Shown piece by piece: positions 45,230 through 54,918 of a stretch of 64,000 nt of DNA (positions within the stretch are counted from its first letter, which is position 1; each line of letters starts with the position of its first letter). The DNA is from Mycobacterium sp. NS-7484 (lineage in GTDB: Bacteria; Actinomycetota; Actinomycetes; Mycobacteriales; Mycobacteriaceae), in NCBI RefSeq assembly GCF_001953975.1, contig NZ_MBEJ01000022.1:100782-164781 (forward strand), written 5' to 3'. The notes beneath the pieces are model-generated. The model searched no databases, was not told where the DNA came from, and was given only the letters and a program-made list of their open reading frames with translations. The position numbers and the translations under genes are program-made.

Positions 45230-46336
45230 ATGACCATCGGTGCTTCGCAGCCGACCGCCCGATCAGCCGGAATGGCAACCCGTTTCGACCGAGCCGATTG
45301 GATCTCGATCGGCGCGGTCGGTGCCGTGGTCCTGTTACTGCACGTCATCGGGTGGGGTGTCCTGGTCTTCGGTGTGGCGCCGCAGCACATCACGCTGGGG
45401 TCGACCGGTGTGTTCGGCGTCGGCCTGGGACTCACCGCCTACCTACTCGGTGTCCGGCACGCCTTCGATGCCGACCACATTGCCGTCATCGACAACACCA
45501 CCCGGAAAATGGTCGGGGAGGGCACCCGATCGGTGTCGGCGGGGTTCTGGTTCTCCCTGGGTCACTCCAGCGTGGTGTTCGGGTTGGCGCTGCTGCTGGC
45601 GCTGGGCGTGCGCACACTCGCCGGTCCGGTGCAGGACGAACAGTCCGCGATGCTGCAGACCCTCGGGCTGATCGGGTCGCTGGTGGCCGGAACATTCCTG
45701 ATCCTGATCGGTTTGACGAATCTTGCCGCCGCGGTGGGGATCGCCAAGGTTTTTCGCGCGATGCGCAGCGGCGAGTACGACGAGGCCGAACTCGAACGTC
45801 AGCTCGACAGCCGGGGGTTCCTGGCCCGCCTGCTGGCTCGGGTCATGCGCCGGGTGAGCAAGCCCTGGCACCTGTACCCCGTCGGCTTCCTGATGGGGCT
45901 GGGCTTCGACACCGCCAGTCAGGTCACCCTGTTGGTGCTGGCGGCCGGGACCGCGGCGTTCACGCTGCCCTGGTACGCGATGCTGGTGCTGCCGGTGTTG
46001 TTCGCGGCGGGGATGAGCCTGTTCGACAGCCTGGACGGCATCTTCATGGCCCGGGCCTACGGTTGGGCCTTCCTGCAGCCGGTGCGCAAGGTCTACTACA
46101 ACCTGACGGTGACGGTGCTTTCGGTGATCGTGGCCTTGGTCGTCGGCGTCATCGTGCTCGTCGGTCTGATCGTCGAGCGCCTCGGCATCACCACGGGACC
46201 GCTGGCCGTCGTCGGTTCGGCCGACCTCGAGTTCGTCGGCTTTGCGATCGTCGGGCTGTTCGTGCTGAGTTGGGCAGTCGCAGTGGGTATCTGGCGGTTC
46301 GGGCGGATCGAGCAGCGCTGGGCGGCGCGGGCCTGA
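45230..46336 (+). CDS. nicT: NiCoT nickel/cobalt transporter
   Basis: A 368-residue membrane transporter with about eight hydrophobic segments. The NiCoT signature RHAFDADHIAVIDN is in the second helix, followed by LGHSSVVF and GLGFDTASQV, the family's other conserved motifs. It imports Ni2+ and/or Co2+, for urease or hydrogenase, or for the cobalamin genes 6 kb downstream. It is preceded by an ArsR-type regulator and a palindrome. It is Rv2856-like by position. Confidence 0.95.
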   Translation: MTIGASQPTARSAGMATRFDRADWISIGAVGAVVLLLHVIGWGVLVFGVAPQHITLGSTGVFGVGLGLTAYLLGVRHAFDADHIAVIDNTTRKMVGEGTRSVSAGFWFSLGHSSVVFGLALLLALGVRTLAGPVQDEQSAMLQTLGLIGSLVAGTFLILIGLTNLAAAVGIAKVFRAMRSGEYDEAELERQLDSRGFLARLLARVMRRVSKPWHLYPVGFLMGLGFDTASQVTLLVLAAGTAAFTLPWYAMLVLPVLFAAGMSLFDSLDGIFMARAYGWAFLQPVRKVYYNLTVTVLSVIVALVVGVIVLVGLIVERLGITTGPLAVVGSADLEFVGFAIVGLFVLSWAVAVGIWRFGRIEQRWAARA

Positions 46337-46339
46337 CGG

Positions 46340-47725
46340 TCAGTCCGTCAGTCCCAACAACGCGTTCTCGATCACCTCGGGCAGCGCCGGGTGGATCCAG
46401 TACTGGCCACGGGCAATCTCTTTGGCGGTCTGGCCGAAACTCATCGCCTGGATCAGCGGCTGGATGATCGAGGATGCCTGGTGCCCCATGATGTGGGCGC
46501 CCAGGATCTTGCCGGTGTCGCGGTCGCCGATCAGCTTGGCGATACCGGTGGTGTCCTCCATGGCCCAGCCGTAGGCGGTGTCGCCGTAGGCCTGCACCTT
46601 GGTGACGATGTCGTAGCCTTCCGCGCGGGCCTGAGCTTCGGTTAGGCCGACGGTGGCGATCTGGGGCTCGGTGAAGACCGCCGACGGCACGAAGCGGTGA
46701 TCGCTGCGCACCATCGCCTCGGTGTCATCCCAGTCGCGCAGCAGGTTCTCCTTGACCACGCGTGCCTCGTGGTTGGCCACGTGCTTGAGCTGATAGTCCG
46801 ACGACACGTCGCCGAGCGCGAAAACGCCTCGCGCGGTGGTGCGTTGGTAGTCGTCGACGATCACCCGGCCGTCTTCGTCCACCTCAACCCCGGCCAGTTC
46901 GGCGTCGAGCATGTCGCCGTTGGGAATCCGGCCGGTGGCCACCAACAACATGTCGGCGGGCAGGGTCTTGCCGTCGTCGAGCTCGAGCACGATCTTGTCG
47001 CCGTCCTGATGGGAGCCGATCACGTTCTCGTGCGTCCGCAGGTCCCATTTCTCGGCAGCCAAATCGCTGAATCGGTGGCAGATCGTCTCGTCGCAGTGGG
47101 TGAGCAGTCCAGATCCGCGTACCACGATGGTGACCCGCACTCCCAGGGCGGAGAAGACATGGGCGAACTCGGCCGAGACGAATCCGCCGCCGACGATCAC
47201 CAGGTGTTCGGGCAGTTCGGGGATCCGCATGATGTCGTCGCTGGTGTAGTACGTCACACCGCAATCCACGATGGCCGGTGGGATGAACGTGCGGGACCCG
47301 GCGGCGATCACCACCTGATCGCTGCTGAACTGATCTCCGGCCTCGGTGCGCAACGTGTAGCGGCCATCGGCGGTTGTGGGCCCGAACCGCGTATGGCTGG
47401 CGTACACCGTGATCTGGGGGTCGTTACGGCGGTAATCCTCACCACCGGCCGCGATCGGATCGATGCGGCCGAACACCCGTGACACGATGTCGGGCCAGCG
47501 CACCTTGTCGACGTGGGCGTCCACGCCGAATCGGGTGCTGTCGGCGACCGTATGGGCTACCTCGGCGGCGTAGACGAACATCTTGGTGGGGATGCAGCCG
47601 ACGTTCAGACAGGTGCCGCCGAAGGTGCCCTGTTCACAGATCGCGATCTTCTTGCCGGCGTAGCGCTCGTCGATGATGCTGTTGCCCGAGCCGGTGCCGA
47701 TGATCGTCAGGTCGTAGTGGTCCAT
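46340..47725 (-). CDS. mtr: Mycothione reductase
   Basis: A 461-residue FAD- and NADPH-dependent disulfide reductase that reduces mycothione to mycothiol, the actinobacterial redox buffer. The FAD motif GTGSGN is at residues 10-15 and the redox-active pair Cys39-Cys44 sits in GGTCLNVGCIPTKM. A second nucleotide motif GGGFVSAEFAHVF follows mid-protein, and the C-terminal His-Pro-containing interface segment WIHPALPEVIENA is present. It converges with nicT with a 3-nt gap. Its presence supports a mycobacterial host. Confidence 0.96.
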   Translation of the reverse strand: MDHYDLTIIGTGSGNSIIDERYAGKKIAICEQGTFGGTCLNVGCIPTKMFVYAAEVAHTVADSTRFGVDAHVDKVRWPDIVSRVFGRIDPIAAGGEDYRRNDPQITVYASHTRFGPTTADGRYTLRTEAGDQFSSDQVVIAAGSRTFIPPAIVDCGVTYYTSDDIMRIPELPEHLVIVGGGFVSAEFAHVFSALGVRVTIVVRGSGLLTHCDETICHRFSDLAAEKWDLRTHENVIGSHQDGDKIVLELDDGKTLPADMLLVATGRIPNGDMLDAELAGVEVDEDGRVIVDDYQRTTARGVFALGDVSSDYQLKHVANHEARVVKENLLRDWDDTEAMVRSDHRFVPSAVFTEPQIATVGLTEAQARAEGYDIVTKVQAYGDTAYGWAMEDTTGIAKLIGDRDTGKILGAHIMGHQASSIIQPLIQAMSFGQTAKEIARGQYWIHPALPEVIENALLGLTD

Positions 47726-47734
47726 CTGCTGTCC

Positions 47735-48784
47735 CTATCCGGAAGGTGTTGTGCTGGACTGTCTTTGAGTGTTCAGGTAGTGGTCCAGCCAGTGATCGAG
47801 CTCCCGGTAGGCCACAGCTCGGGCCTCGGGCACCGAGAGGAAGACGTCGTGCTTGGCGTCGGCGATCGGGACCACGGTGGAGCGGTTTCCCACACAACCC
47901 GCCCACCGCGCGATCTGGCGGACATCGAGCACCGCATCGCCGCGCTGCATCGCAGCCGGGTCGGAGGTCTCCCGGACGCTGTGGTCGGACCGAAGGATCA
48001 GATTGGGCACACCGACGTCCAGGCCGCGGTGCAGCCGGGCCTGCGCTCGGCGGACGGCGTTGATCCAGCCGAGGGTGATGGGGAAGCCGCCCAATGGTTT
48101 CCAGGCCAGGTTGTAGTCGAACTCACCGTCGTAGTCCCGATGCAGGGTGGTGCCGTATCCACCTTCGGTGGGCTTGCGGATCACCGAGAGCTTCCGCCAC
48201 CGGGCCAACGCGATCAGCGCGGCCGACGTGGGTGCCATGCGCAAGACCGCCGGTCCGTGCAGGTCGAAGAACGGGCTGTTGAGTATCAACCCGCCCACCC
48301 GGTGCTCGACCAGTCGGCCGCTGCGGCGCAGGCGGTCGGCGAACAGAGTGAGGATCAGCCCGCCGGCCGAATGCCCGTACAAGCACACCGTGGCGTTGCC
48401 GGTATCGGCGGCGATGACGGTCAGGGCCCGCTGCAGATCGGCGTCATAGCGCGCCAGGTCGGTGGTGAAATGCGGGGTTTGGCCCTCTTGCCGGGACCGC
48501 CCGCACTTGGGCAGGTCGAGCGCGTAGAACGCGAAGCCGCGCTCGGCGAACCGCTCGGCCAGCTCCGTGTGGAAGAAGTAGTCGGTATAGCCGTGCAGCG
48601 CCAGCACGGCATGGCCGGATTGGGCGCCTCCGGCGCTCTGTCCGGTCTTGGCGCCTCCGGCGCCGTGCCGCACCAGTGTGGCGACCAGGTGACCTTCCCC
48701 GTCAGGATCGGCTCCGCCATCGATGGTGTGCTGCCAGAACCCCGGCAATACATCCGGCTCCCATACGGGCTCCCGTGACGTCAC
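47735..48784 (-). CDS. Alpha/beta hydrolase (Rv2854-like)
   Basis: A 349-residue protein from GTG 48784 with nucleophile elbow GHSAGG and ALHGYTD near the oxyanion hole. The region around residues 40-60 contains short Gly/Ala-rich repeats (GAGGAKTGQSAGGAQSG). It resembles monoglyceride lipase-like serine hydrolases of mycobacteria. It is 9 nt upstream of mtr on the same strand and probably co-transcribed. Substrate unknown. Confidence 0.88.
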   Translation of the reverse strand: MTSREPVWEPDVLPGFWQHTIDGGADPDGEGHLVATLVRHGAGGAKTGQSAGGAQSGHAVLALHGYTDYFFHTELAERFAERGFAFYALDLPKCGRSRQEGQTPHFTTDLARYDADLQRALTVIAADTGNATVCLYGHSAGGLILTLFADRLRRSGRLVEHRVGGLILNSPFFDLHGPAVLRMAPTSAALIALARWRKLSVIRKPTEGGYGTTLHRDYDGEFDYNLAWKPLGGFPITLGWINAVRRAQARLHRGLDVGVPNLILRSDHSVRETSDPAAMQRGDAVLDVRQIARWAGCVGNRSTVVPIADAKHDVFLSVPEARAVAYRELDHWLDHYLNTQRQSSTTPSG

Positions 48785-48933
48785 GGCTCCACCCTAACCG
48801 CGGCGCGGAAGGTTCCGGGTGACGGACAGCACTACCATGCCTGGCCAACCGGGATTCGTCGCGCGATAACCTGGGCATAACAAAAGCCGTCGATGGAGAC
48901 GGGCCGCCGCAATACAAAGGACGAGCGATCAGG

Positions 48934-50436
48934 GTGTCTGAGGCAAACGTGGGTACGACCGTGAAGACCGACGTCGTGCTGGTTGGGGCCGGCATCATGA
49001 GCGCAACTCTGGGCGCCCTGATCCGGCTGCTGGAGCCGGACTGGTCCATCACGATGATCGAGCGGCTCGACGGCGCCGCGGCCGAGAGCAGTGATCCCTG
49101 GAACAACGCGGGCACCGGCCATTCGGCCCTGTGTGAGCTCAACTACACCCCTGAGCTGTCTGACGGTTCGATCGACACCACCAAGGCCATCAACGTCAAC
49201 GAGCAGTTCCAGGTGTCGCGGCAGTTCTGGGCCTACGCGGCCGAGAACGGTGTGCTGCCCGACGTGCGCGGCTTCCTCAACCCGATCCCGCACGTCAGCT
49301 TCGTGCACGGCGCTGAGAACGTCGGCTACCTCAAGCGTCGCTACGAGGCGCTCGTCAGCAACCCGCTGTTCTCGTCGATGGAATTCATCGACGACAAGGA
49401 CGAGTTCGCCCGCCGGCTGCCGTTCATGGCCGCCAAGCGTGACTTCTCCGAGCCCGTCGGCCTCAACTGGTCCCAACATGGCACCGACGTCGACTTCGGC
49501 GCGCTCTCGCGTCAGCTGATCGGTTTCACCGCGCAGCGCGGGATGGACACGCTGTTCGGTCACGAGGTGCGCGACTTGCGCAAGGAATCCGACGGCACCT
49601 GGACGCTCAAGGTGACCAACCGGCGCACCGGCCTCAACCGCAAGTTCAACGCCAAGTTCGTCTTCGTCGGCGCCGGTGGCGGTGCGCTGCCGCTGCTGCA
49701 GAAGTCCGGGATCCCCGAGGCCAAGGGCTTCGGCGGCTTCCCCGTCGGCGGTGCGTTCCTGCGGACAAACAACCAAACGCTGACCGCAGGACATCAGGCC
49801 AAGGTGTACGGGCTGCCGCCGTTGGGAGCCCCGCCGATGTCGGTGCCGCACCTGGACACCCGGGTGATCAACGGCAAGTCGTGGCTGCTGTTCGGACCGT
49901 TCGCCGGTTGGTCGCCGAAATTCCTCAAGCAGGGCAAGGTCACCGATCTGCCGTTCTCGGTGAAACCCAACAACCTGGCCTCGATGCTGGGGGTCGGTCT
50001 GACCGAGGTCGGGCTGCTCAAATACCTGATCGGCCAGTTGCTGCTCAGTGAGGCCGACCGGGTCGATACGTTGCGCGAATTCGCGCCCAGCGCAGTCGAT
50101 TCCGACTGGGAGCTGGACATCGCGGGGCAGCGTGTGCAGGTGATCCGGCGCAAGGGCGCCGGGGGCGTCCTCGAATTCGGCACCACCGTGCTCACCGCCG
50201 CCGACGGCAGTATCGCCGGTCTGCTCGGCGCCTCGCCCGGCGCGTCCACCGCGGTGCCGGCCATGCTCGATGTGCTGGAGCGCTGCTTCGGCGATCGCTA
50301 CCAGAGCTGGTTGCCCAAGCTCAAGGAGATGGTGCCCTCCCTCGGTACCAAGCTGTCCACCGAACCAGGCCTGTTCCAGGAGGTCTGGGCGTGGGGCACC
50401 AAGGCGCTCCAACTGGACGTTCCCGCGACCGTGTGA
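48934..50436 (+). CDS. mqo: Malate:quinone oxidoreductase
   Basis: A 500-residue FAD-dependent peripheral membrane enzyme oxidising malate to oxaloacetate and passing electrons to menaquinone. The N-terminal [22 protein letters not shown] is the FAD-binding motif, and [18 protein letters not shown] is a strong Mqo signature. The start is a GTG with AAAGGA about 12 nt upstream. The 149-nt region upstream presumably holds its promoter. Confidence 0.97.
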   Translation: MSEANVGTTVKTDVVLVGAGIMSATLGALIRLLEPDWSITMIERLDGAAAESSDPWNNAGTGHSALCELNYTPELSDGSIDTTKAINVNEQFQVSRQFWAYAAENGVLPDVRGFLNPIPHVSFVHGAENVGYLKRRYEALVSNPLFSSMEFIDDKDEFARRLPFMAAKRDFSEPVGLNWSQHGTDVDFGALSRQLIGFTAQRGMDTLFGHEVRDLRKESDGTWTLKVTNRRTGLNRKFNAKFVFVGAGGGALPLLQKSGIPEAKGFGGFPVGGAFLRTNNQTLTAGHQAKVYGLPPLGAPPMSVPHLDTRVINGKSWLLFGPFAGWSPKFLKQGKVTDLPFSVKPNNLASMLGVGLTEVGLLKYLIGQLLLSEADRVDTLREFAPSAVDSDWELDIAGQRVQVIRRKGAGGVLEFGTTVLTAADGSIAGLLGASPGASTAVPAMLDVLERCFGDRYQSWLPKLKEMVPSLGTKLSTEPGLFQEVWAWGTKALQLDVPATV

Positions 50437-50449
50437 CAGGGTCGGGCGG

Positions 50450-50935
50450 ATGACGGTCGCGTTACGCCGAAGCTGGGCGAAAGACCTCGACGTACCAACC
50501 CTTTACGAGCTGCTCAAGCTCCGCGTCGAGGTGTTCGTGGTGGAGCAGGCCACGCCGTACCCGGAACTCGACGGCCGAGATCTGCTGGCCGAGACCCGTC
50601 ACTTCTGGCTGGAAGGTCCTGACGGAGAAGTGATCTCGACGCTGCGGCTGATGGAGGAACATCCCGGCGGGGAGAAGAGCTTCCGGATCGGCCGGGTGTG
50701 CACCAAACGCAGCGACCGCGGCCACGGGCACACCACACGACTGATGCAGGCGGCGTTGGCCGAGGTCGGTGACTATCCATGCCATATCAACGCCCAGGTC
50801 TACCTGGTGGACATGTACGGCCGGCACGGGTTCGTCCGTGACGGCGACGAGTTCCTCGACGACGGAATCCCGCATGTACCGATGGTGCGGCCCGGCGTCA
50901 GAGGAGCCGATGTGACGGAGACGGACCCCTCATGA
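50450..50935 (+). CDS. ElaA-like GNAT N-acetyltransferase
   Basis: A 161-residue acetyltransferase. ATG 50450 is chosen; the longer upstream frame overlaps mqo. The [21 protein letters not shown] and [21 protein letters not shown] segments match ElaA-type GNATs, with acetyl-CoA binding at RGHGHT. The C-terminus overlaps the chelatase start by ATGA. The substrate is unknown; it is Rv2851c-like by position. Confidence 0.9.
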   Translation: MTVALRRSWAKDLDVPTLYELLKLRVEVFVVEQATPYPELDGRDLLAETRHFWLEGPDGEVISTLRLMEEHPGGEKSFRIGRVCTKRSDRGHGHTTRLMQAALAEVGDYPCHINAQVYLVDMYGRHGFVRDGDEFLDDGIPHVPMVRPGVRGADVTETDPS

Positions 50936-52797
50936 CCGAGCACACCTACCCCTTCAGCGCACTCGTGGGGCAGGACCGGCTGCGGCTGGCTCTGTTGCTG
51001 TGCGCCGTTCACCCGGAGATCGGCGGCGTGCTGATCCGCGGCGAGAAGGGCACGGCGAAATCCACCGCGGTGCGCGGCCTTGCCGCGGTGCTGTCCGCCG
51101 TCGACGACGACGCCCGACTGGTCGAATTGCCCATCGGGGCGACCGAGGACCGGGTGGTCGGGTCGCTGGACCTGCAGAAGGTCCTCCGCGACGGCGAACA
51201 TGCCTTCTCGCCGGGTCTTCTCGCCCGTGCCCACGGCGGCGTGCTCTACGTCGACGAGGTCAACCTGTTGCACGACCATCTGGTGGACGTCTTGTTGGAC
51301 GCTGCCGCGATGGGCCGGGTTCATGTTGAGCGGGAAGGGATCTCGCATTCCCACGAGGCCAGATTCGTCCTGATCGGCACGATGAACCCCGAGGAAGGCG
51401 AACTGCGTCCGCAGCTACTGGATCGGTTCGGGCTGACCGTGGACGTGGCCGCCTCGCGTGATGTCGACGTCCGCGTCGAGGTCATCCGGGCCAGGATGGC
51501 GTTCGAAGCCGACCCCGAGTCCTTCACTCAGCGCTACGCCGCCGCCGACGGCGAACTGGCCGCCCGGATCGCCGCGGCCCGGGCCGGCATCGGCTCGGTG
51601 ACGCTGCCGGACACCGAACTTCGCCGCATCGCCGCGCTGTGCGCGGCTTTCGACGTCGACGGCATGCGCGCGGATCTGGTGGTGGCACGCACCGCCGTCG
51701 CACATGCTGCCTGGCGCGGCGCGACCACGGTGACCGAAGACGACATCCGGGTGGCTGCGGAACTGGCGTTGCCGCACCGGCGCCGTCGCGATCCATTCGA
51801 CGATCCGGGCCTGGACCCCGACCGCCTCGACGAGGCCATGCAGCAGGCGGGGGAGTCCGCCCAGGCACCGCAGTCGGAAGCAGACCCAGATCCCGATTTC
51901 GACCCGGATTTCGACCCGCCCGGCGGCGGGGCCGACGCCGGCTCGGAAGGGTCGCCGACACAGGGTAATTCGGCGAAGTCGGGGACCCGGCCGAGCGCGC
52001 CGCCGTCTCCGGTGTTCCGCACCAAGGCCCTGGTGGTACCCGGGGTCGGCGAGGGGGCACCCGGTCGTCGTTCGCGGGCCCGCAACCGTACCGGCACTCC
52101 CATCGCGGCCACCGCGGAACCGGGCAGCGGTCACGGCCTGCACATGTTCGCCACCCTGCTGGCCACCGCCGGCCGGCAGCAGGGCCCCGGCCTGCCACGC
52201 CCCCGTCCAGAGGATGTGCGACGCGCGGTACGTGAAGGCCGCGAAGGCAATCTGGTGATCTTCGTCGTCGACGCCTCCGGGTCCATGGCCGCCCGGGACC
52301 GGATGTCGGCCGTCACCGGCGCGACGCTGTCGCTGCTGCGTGACGCCTATCAGCGCCGGGACAAGGTCGCCGTGATCACGTTCCGCCAGGCCGATGCCCG
52401 AGTGCTGCTGCCGCCGACCACCTCGGTGCACATTGCCAGCCGCAGACTGGCTCGCTTCGACACCGGCGGCAAGACGCCGTTGGCCCAGGGCCTGTTGGCT
52501 GCGCGCGATCTCGTCATCCGGGAGAAGGCGCGGGACCGCGCCCGGCGCAGCCTCGTCGTGGTGCTCACCGACGGCCGCGCCACTGGCGGTCCCGATCCGC
52601 TGGGCCGCACCGGGCAGGCCGCGGCTGCGCTCGTCGCCGAGGGCGCCGCCGCCGTGGTGGTCGATTGTGAAACATCGTTCGTGCGTTTGGGTTTGGCGCC
52701 GAAACTGGCCGAACAGTTGGGATCGCCGGTGGTGCGGCTCGAACAGTTGCGCGCAGCCGAACTGACCCGGCTGGTACAGCACCAGACCGCTGCCTAG
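50932..52797 (+). CDS. Mg/Co chelatase subunit, fused ChlI-ChlD type
   Basis: A 621-residue AAA+/VWA fusion. Walker [10 protein letters not shown] is at residues 37-45, and Walker B and sensor segments [23 protein letters not shown] and [21 protein letters not shown] follow. An acidic Asp/Pro linker spans about residues 320-345, and a C-terminal VWA domain with MIDAS DASGSM begins near residue 446. Annotated relatives are called magnesium chelatase (Rv2850c), but adjacency to cobO and cobB makes a role with a CobN-type cobalt chelatase more likely. No CobN gene is in the window. Confidence 0.9.
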   Translation: MTEHTYPFSALVGQDRLRLALLLCAVHPEIGGVLIRGEKGTAKSTAVRGLAAVLSAVDDDARLVELPIGATEDRVVGSLDLQKVLRDGEHAFSPGLLARAHGGVLYVDEVNLLHDHLVDVLLDAAAMGRVHVEREGISHSHEARFVLIGTMNPEEGELRPQLLDRFGLTVDVAASRDVDVRVEVIRARMAFEADPESFTQRYAAADGELAARIAAARAGIGSVTLPDTELRRIAALCAAFDVDGMRADLVVARTAVAHAAWRGATTVTEDDIRVAAELALPHRRRRDPFDDPGLDPDRLDEAMQQAGESAQAPQSEADPDPDFDPDFDPPGGGADAGSEGSPTQGNSAKSGTRPSAPPSPVFRTKALVVPGVGEGAPGRRSRARNRTGTPIAATAEPGSGHGLHMFATLLATAGRQQGPGLPRPRPEDVRRAVREGREGNLVIFVVDASGSMAARDRMSAVTGATLSLLRDAYQRRDKVAVITFRQADARVLLPPTTSVHIASRRLARFDTGGKTPLAQGLLAARDLVIREKARDRARRSLVVVLTDGRATGGPDPLGRTGQAAAALVAEGAAAVVVDCETSFVRLGLAPKLAEQLGSPVVRLEQLRAAELTRLVQHQTAA

Positions 52798-52823
52798 ACC
52801 CCACTCTGCAGGAAGGACCGCCC

Positions 52824-53438
52824 ATGCCACAGGGGCAGCCGCTGACCGTCCCCGACGACGGCCTGACCACCAAGGCCCGGCGCAACGCGCCGCTGCTCGC
52901 GGTACACACCGGGCCGGGGAAGGGAAAGTCGACCGCGGCCTTCGGGATGGCGTTGCGCGCCTGGAACCAGGGCTTTTCGGTCGCGGTGTTCCAATTCGTC
53001 AAGAGCGCGAAATGGAAGGTCGGTGAGGAGGCCGTGTTCGGTCAGCTCGGCCGGCTGCACGACGAACAGGGCCTCGGCGGGGCGGTCGAGTGGCACAAGA
53101 TGGGCTCGGGCTGGTCGTGGACCCGTAAGCACGGCAGCGACGTCGATCACGCGGCGGCGGCCGCCGACGGCTGGGCGGAGATCAAACGTCGGTTGGCCGA
53201 ACAGCGTCACGACTTCTACGTGCTCGACGAGTTCACCTATCCGCTCAAGTGGGGCTGGATTCCCGTGGACGAGGTCGTCGAGGCGCTCAATGCCCGTCCC
53301 GGCACGCAGCATGTGGTGATCACCGGCCGTGACGCCCCGCAGGCTCTGATGGATGCCGCCGACCTGGTGACGGAAATGACCAAGATCAAGCATCCGATGG
53401 ATGCCGGCCGCAAGGGGCAGAAGGGCATCGAGTGGTGA
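52824..53438 (+). CDS. cobO: Corrinoid adenosyltransferase (CobA/CobO family)
   Basis: A 204-residue enzyme adding the adenosyl group from ATP to the Co(I) corrinoid. The P-loop GPGKGKST lies at residues 30-37, and the FYVLDEFTYPLKWGW and VVITGRDAP segments are typical. It starts 26 nt after the chelatase gene with AGGAAGGA upstream. Its stop overlaps a 32-codon frame (GTGA), which in turn overlaps cobB. Confidence 0.95.
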   Translation: MPQGQPLTVPDDGLTTKARRNAPLLAVHTGPGKGKSTAAFGMALRAWNQGFSVAVFQFVKSAKWKVGEEAVFGQLGRLHDEQGLGGAVEWHKMGSGWSWTRKHGSDVDHAAAAADGWAEIKRRLAEQRHDFYVLDEFTYPLKWGWIPVDEVVEALNARPGTQHVVITGRDAPQALMDAADLVTEMTKIKHPMDAGRKGQKGIEW

Positions 53439-53533
53439 TTCTCGACCCGCTCGCGGCCGCCGAGCGTGCGCTCGGCGTCGAGGTTTTGCGGCGTGTCGGG
53501 CAGCAGACACGCACGCTCGCGGTGCTGAGGTGA
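53435..53533 (+). CDS. Possible 32-aa small protein coupled to cobO and cobB
   Basis: GTG 53435 overlaps the cobO stop (GTGA), and its own TGA at 53531 overlaps a cobB GTG at 53530 (GTGA again). The 32-residue product (ILDPLAAAERALGVEVLRR... ending VLR) would be helical. Two overlaps of the same type in one short gap suggest a translated small ORF bridging the two cob genes, though it may simply be a leader or degenerate spacer. Its function is unknown. Confidence 0.4.
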   Translation: MILDPLAAAERALGVEVLRRVGQQTRTLAVLR

Positions 53534-54909
53534 GCATGACCACCCCGGCGGTGGTGATCGCCGCTCCGGCGTCGGGCAGCGGAAAGACCACGGTGGCAAC
53601 GGGTTTGGTCGGTGCGCTGCGTCAGGCCGGCCACGCTGTGGCCCCGTTCAAGGTGGGCCCGGACTTCATCGACCCCGGCTACCACGCCCTGGCGGCGGGC
53701 CGGCCCGGTCGCAACCTGGACCCGGTGCTGGTCGGCGAAGAGTTGATCGGCCCGTTGTACCGGCACGGCTGCACCGGCGCAGACATCGCGGTCGTCGAGG
53801 GCGTCATGGGACTGTTCGACGGTCGTATCGAAGGACAGATGACCGGTATCCCGCGCGGGTCGGCGGCGCAGGTGGCCAACCTGCTGGGCGCGCCGGTGGT
53901 GCTGGTGGTCGATGCGCGCGGGCAGAGCCACAGCATCGCGGCGCTGATCCACGGCTTCGTCACCTTCGACCCCTCCGTGCGGCTCGCCGGGGTGATCCTC
54001 AACCGGGTGGGTTCTCCGCGGCACGAGGCGGTGTTGCGCCAGGCGTGCGAGCATGCCGGGGTGGCGGTGCTCGGCGCGATTCCCCGCGCCGACGAATTGA
54101 CCGTCCCCTCACGGCATCTGGGGCTGATCACCGCGGTCGAACATGGTCGGCAGGCGCGCGAGGCGGTGGCCGCGATGACGGCCCTGGTGGCCCGGCACGT
54201 AGATCTCGCCGCTCTGGTCGCTGCCTCGGGCGCGCAGGTCACCGCCGAACCCTGGAGCCCGGTGGCCGCCACGGTGACAAATGTCACCGTGGCGCTGGCC
54301 GCCGGCAAGGCGTTCAGCTTCGGCTACGCCGAACATGCCGAACTGCTGCGCGGGGCCGGAGCGCAGGTCGCCGAGTTCGATCCGTTGTCCGACCCGTTGC
54401 CCGAGGGCGTCAGCGCACTGGTGCTGCCCGGCGGATTCCCCGAACAGTTCACCGCCGAACTGTCGGCCAATGACCTTGTCCGCCAGCAGATCAGGGACCT
54501 GGCCGGCCGCGGCGCCCCCATCCATGCCGAGTGTGCCGGGTTGACCTATCTGGTCGACGACCTCGACGGGATACCCATGTGCGGTGTGCTGGCCGGATCG
54601 GCACGCTTCACCGAGCGTCTCACCCTCGGTTACCGCGACGCGGTGGCCGTCGTGGATTCCTGCCTGCACGCCGCGGGTGATCGGGTCACCGGCCACGAAT
54701 TCCACCGAACCACAGTGGAATTCGCCGAAGAACAACCGCCGGCGTGGGCGTTCGCCGGTGCCGGGCAGGTGGCGCGGCGCGATGGCGCGGTACGGGGTGG
54801 TGTGCACGCCGGATACCTGCACACCCACCCGGCGGCACACCCGGAGGCCATCACCCGGTTCGTGGCGTCGGCGGTGCCGACCCAACGAGCCGGTGGCAGC
54901 AACCACTAA
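53530..54909 (+). CDS. cobB: Cobyrinate a,c-diamide synthase
   Basis: About 459 residues from GTG 53530, overlapping the small frame; ATG 53536 (two codons later) is an alternative with GAGG 5 nt upstream. The N-terminal APASGSGKTTVATGL is the ATP-binding P-loop and KVGPDFIDPGYHALAAGR is a family signature. The C-terminal class I glutaminase has its nucleophile in HAECAGL near residue 335 and GHEFHRT downstream. It amidates the a and c side chains of cobyrinic acid in aerobic-type cobalamin synthesis and precedes cysG in the same operon. Confidence 0.95.
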   Translation: MSMTTPAVVIAAPASGSGKTTVATGLVGALRQAGHAVAPFKVGPDFIDPGYHALAAGRPGRNLDPVLVGEELIGPLYRHGCTGADIAVVEGVMGLFDGRIEGQMTGIPRGSAAQVANLLGAPVVLVVDARGQSHSIAALIHGFVTFDPSVRLAGVILNRVGSPRHEAVLRQACEHAGVAVLGAIPRADELTVPSRHLGLITAVEHGRQAREAVAAMTALVARHVDLAALVAASGAQVTAEPWSPVAATVTNVTVALAAGKAFSFGYAEHAELLRGAGAQVAEFDPLSDPLPEGVSALVLPGGFPEQFTAELSANDLVRQQIRDLAGRGAPIHAECAGLTYLVDDLDGIPMCGVLAGSARFTERLTLGYRDAVAVVDSCLHAAGDRVTGHEFHRTTVEFAEEQPPAWAFAGAGQVARRDGAVRGGVHAGYLHTHPAAHPEAITRFVASAVPTQRAGGSNH

Positions 54910-54918
54910 GCTCGGCGA

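Noticed and set aside
48600..48680. Short repeated GGCGCC/CTCCGG units within the hydrolase gene
   Set aside because: They encode a short Gly/Ala-rich loop in an intact protein and are too short to be a mobile element.
51415..52830. Minus-strand frame of 471 codons inside the chelatase gene
   Set aside because: The opposite strand has complete AAA+ and VWA motifs; this frame reflects GC-rich codon bias.
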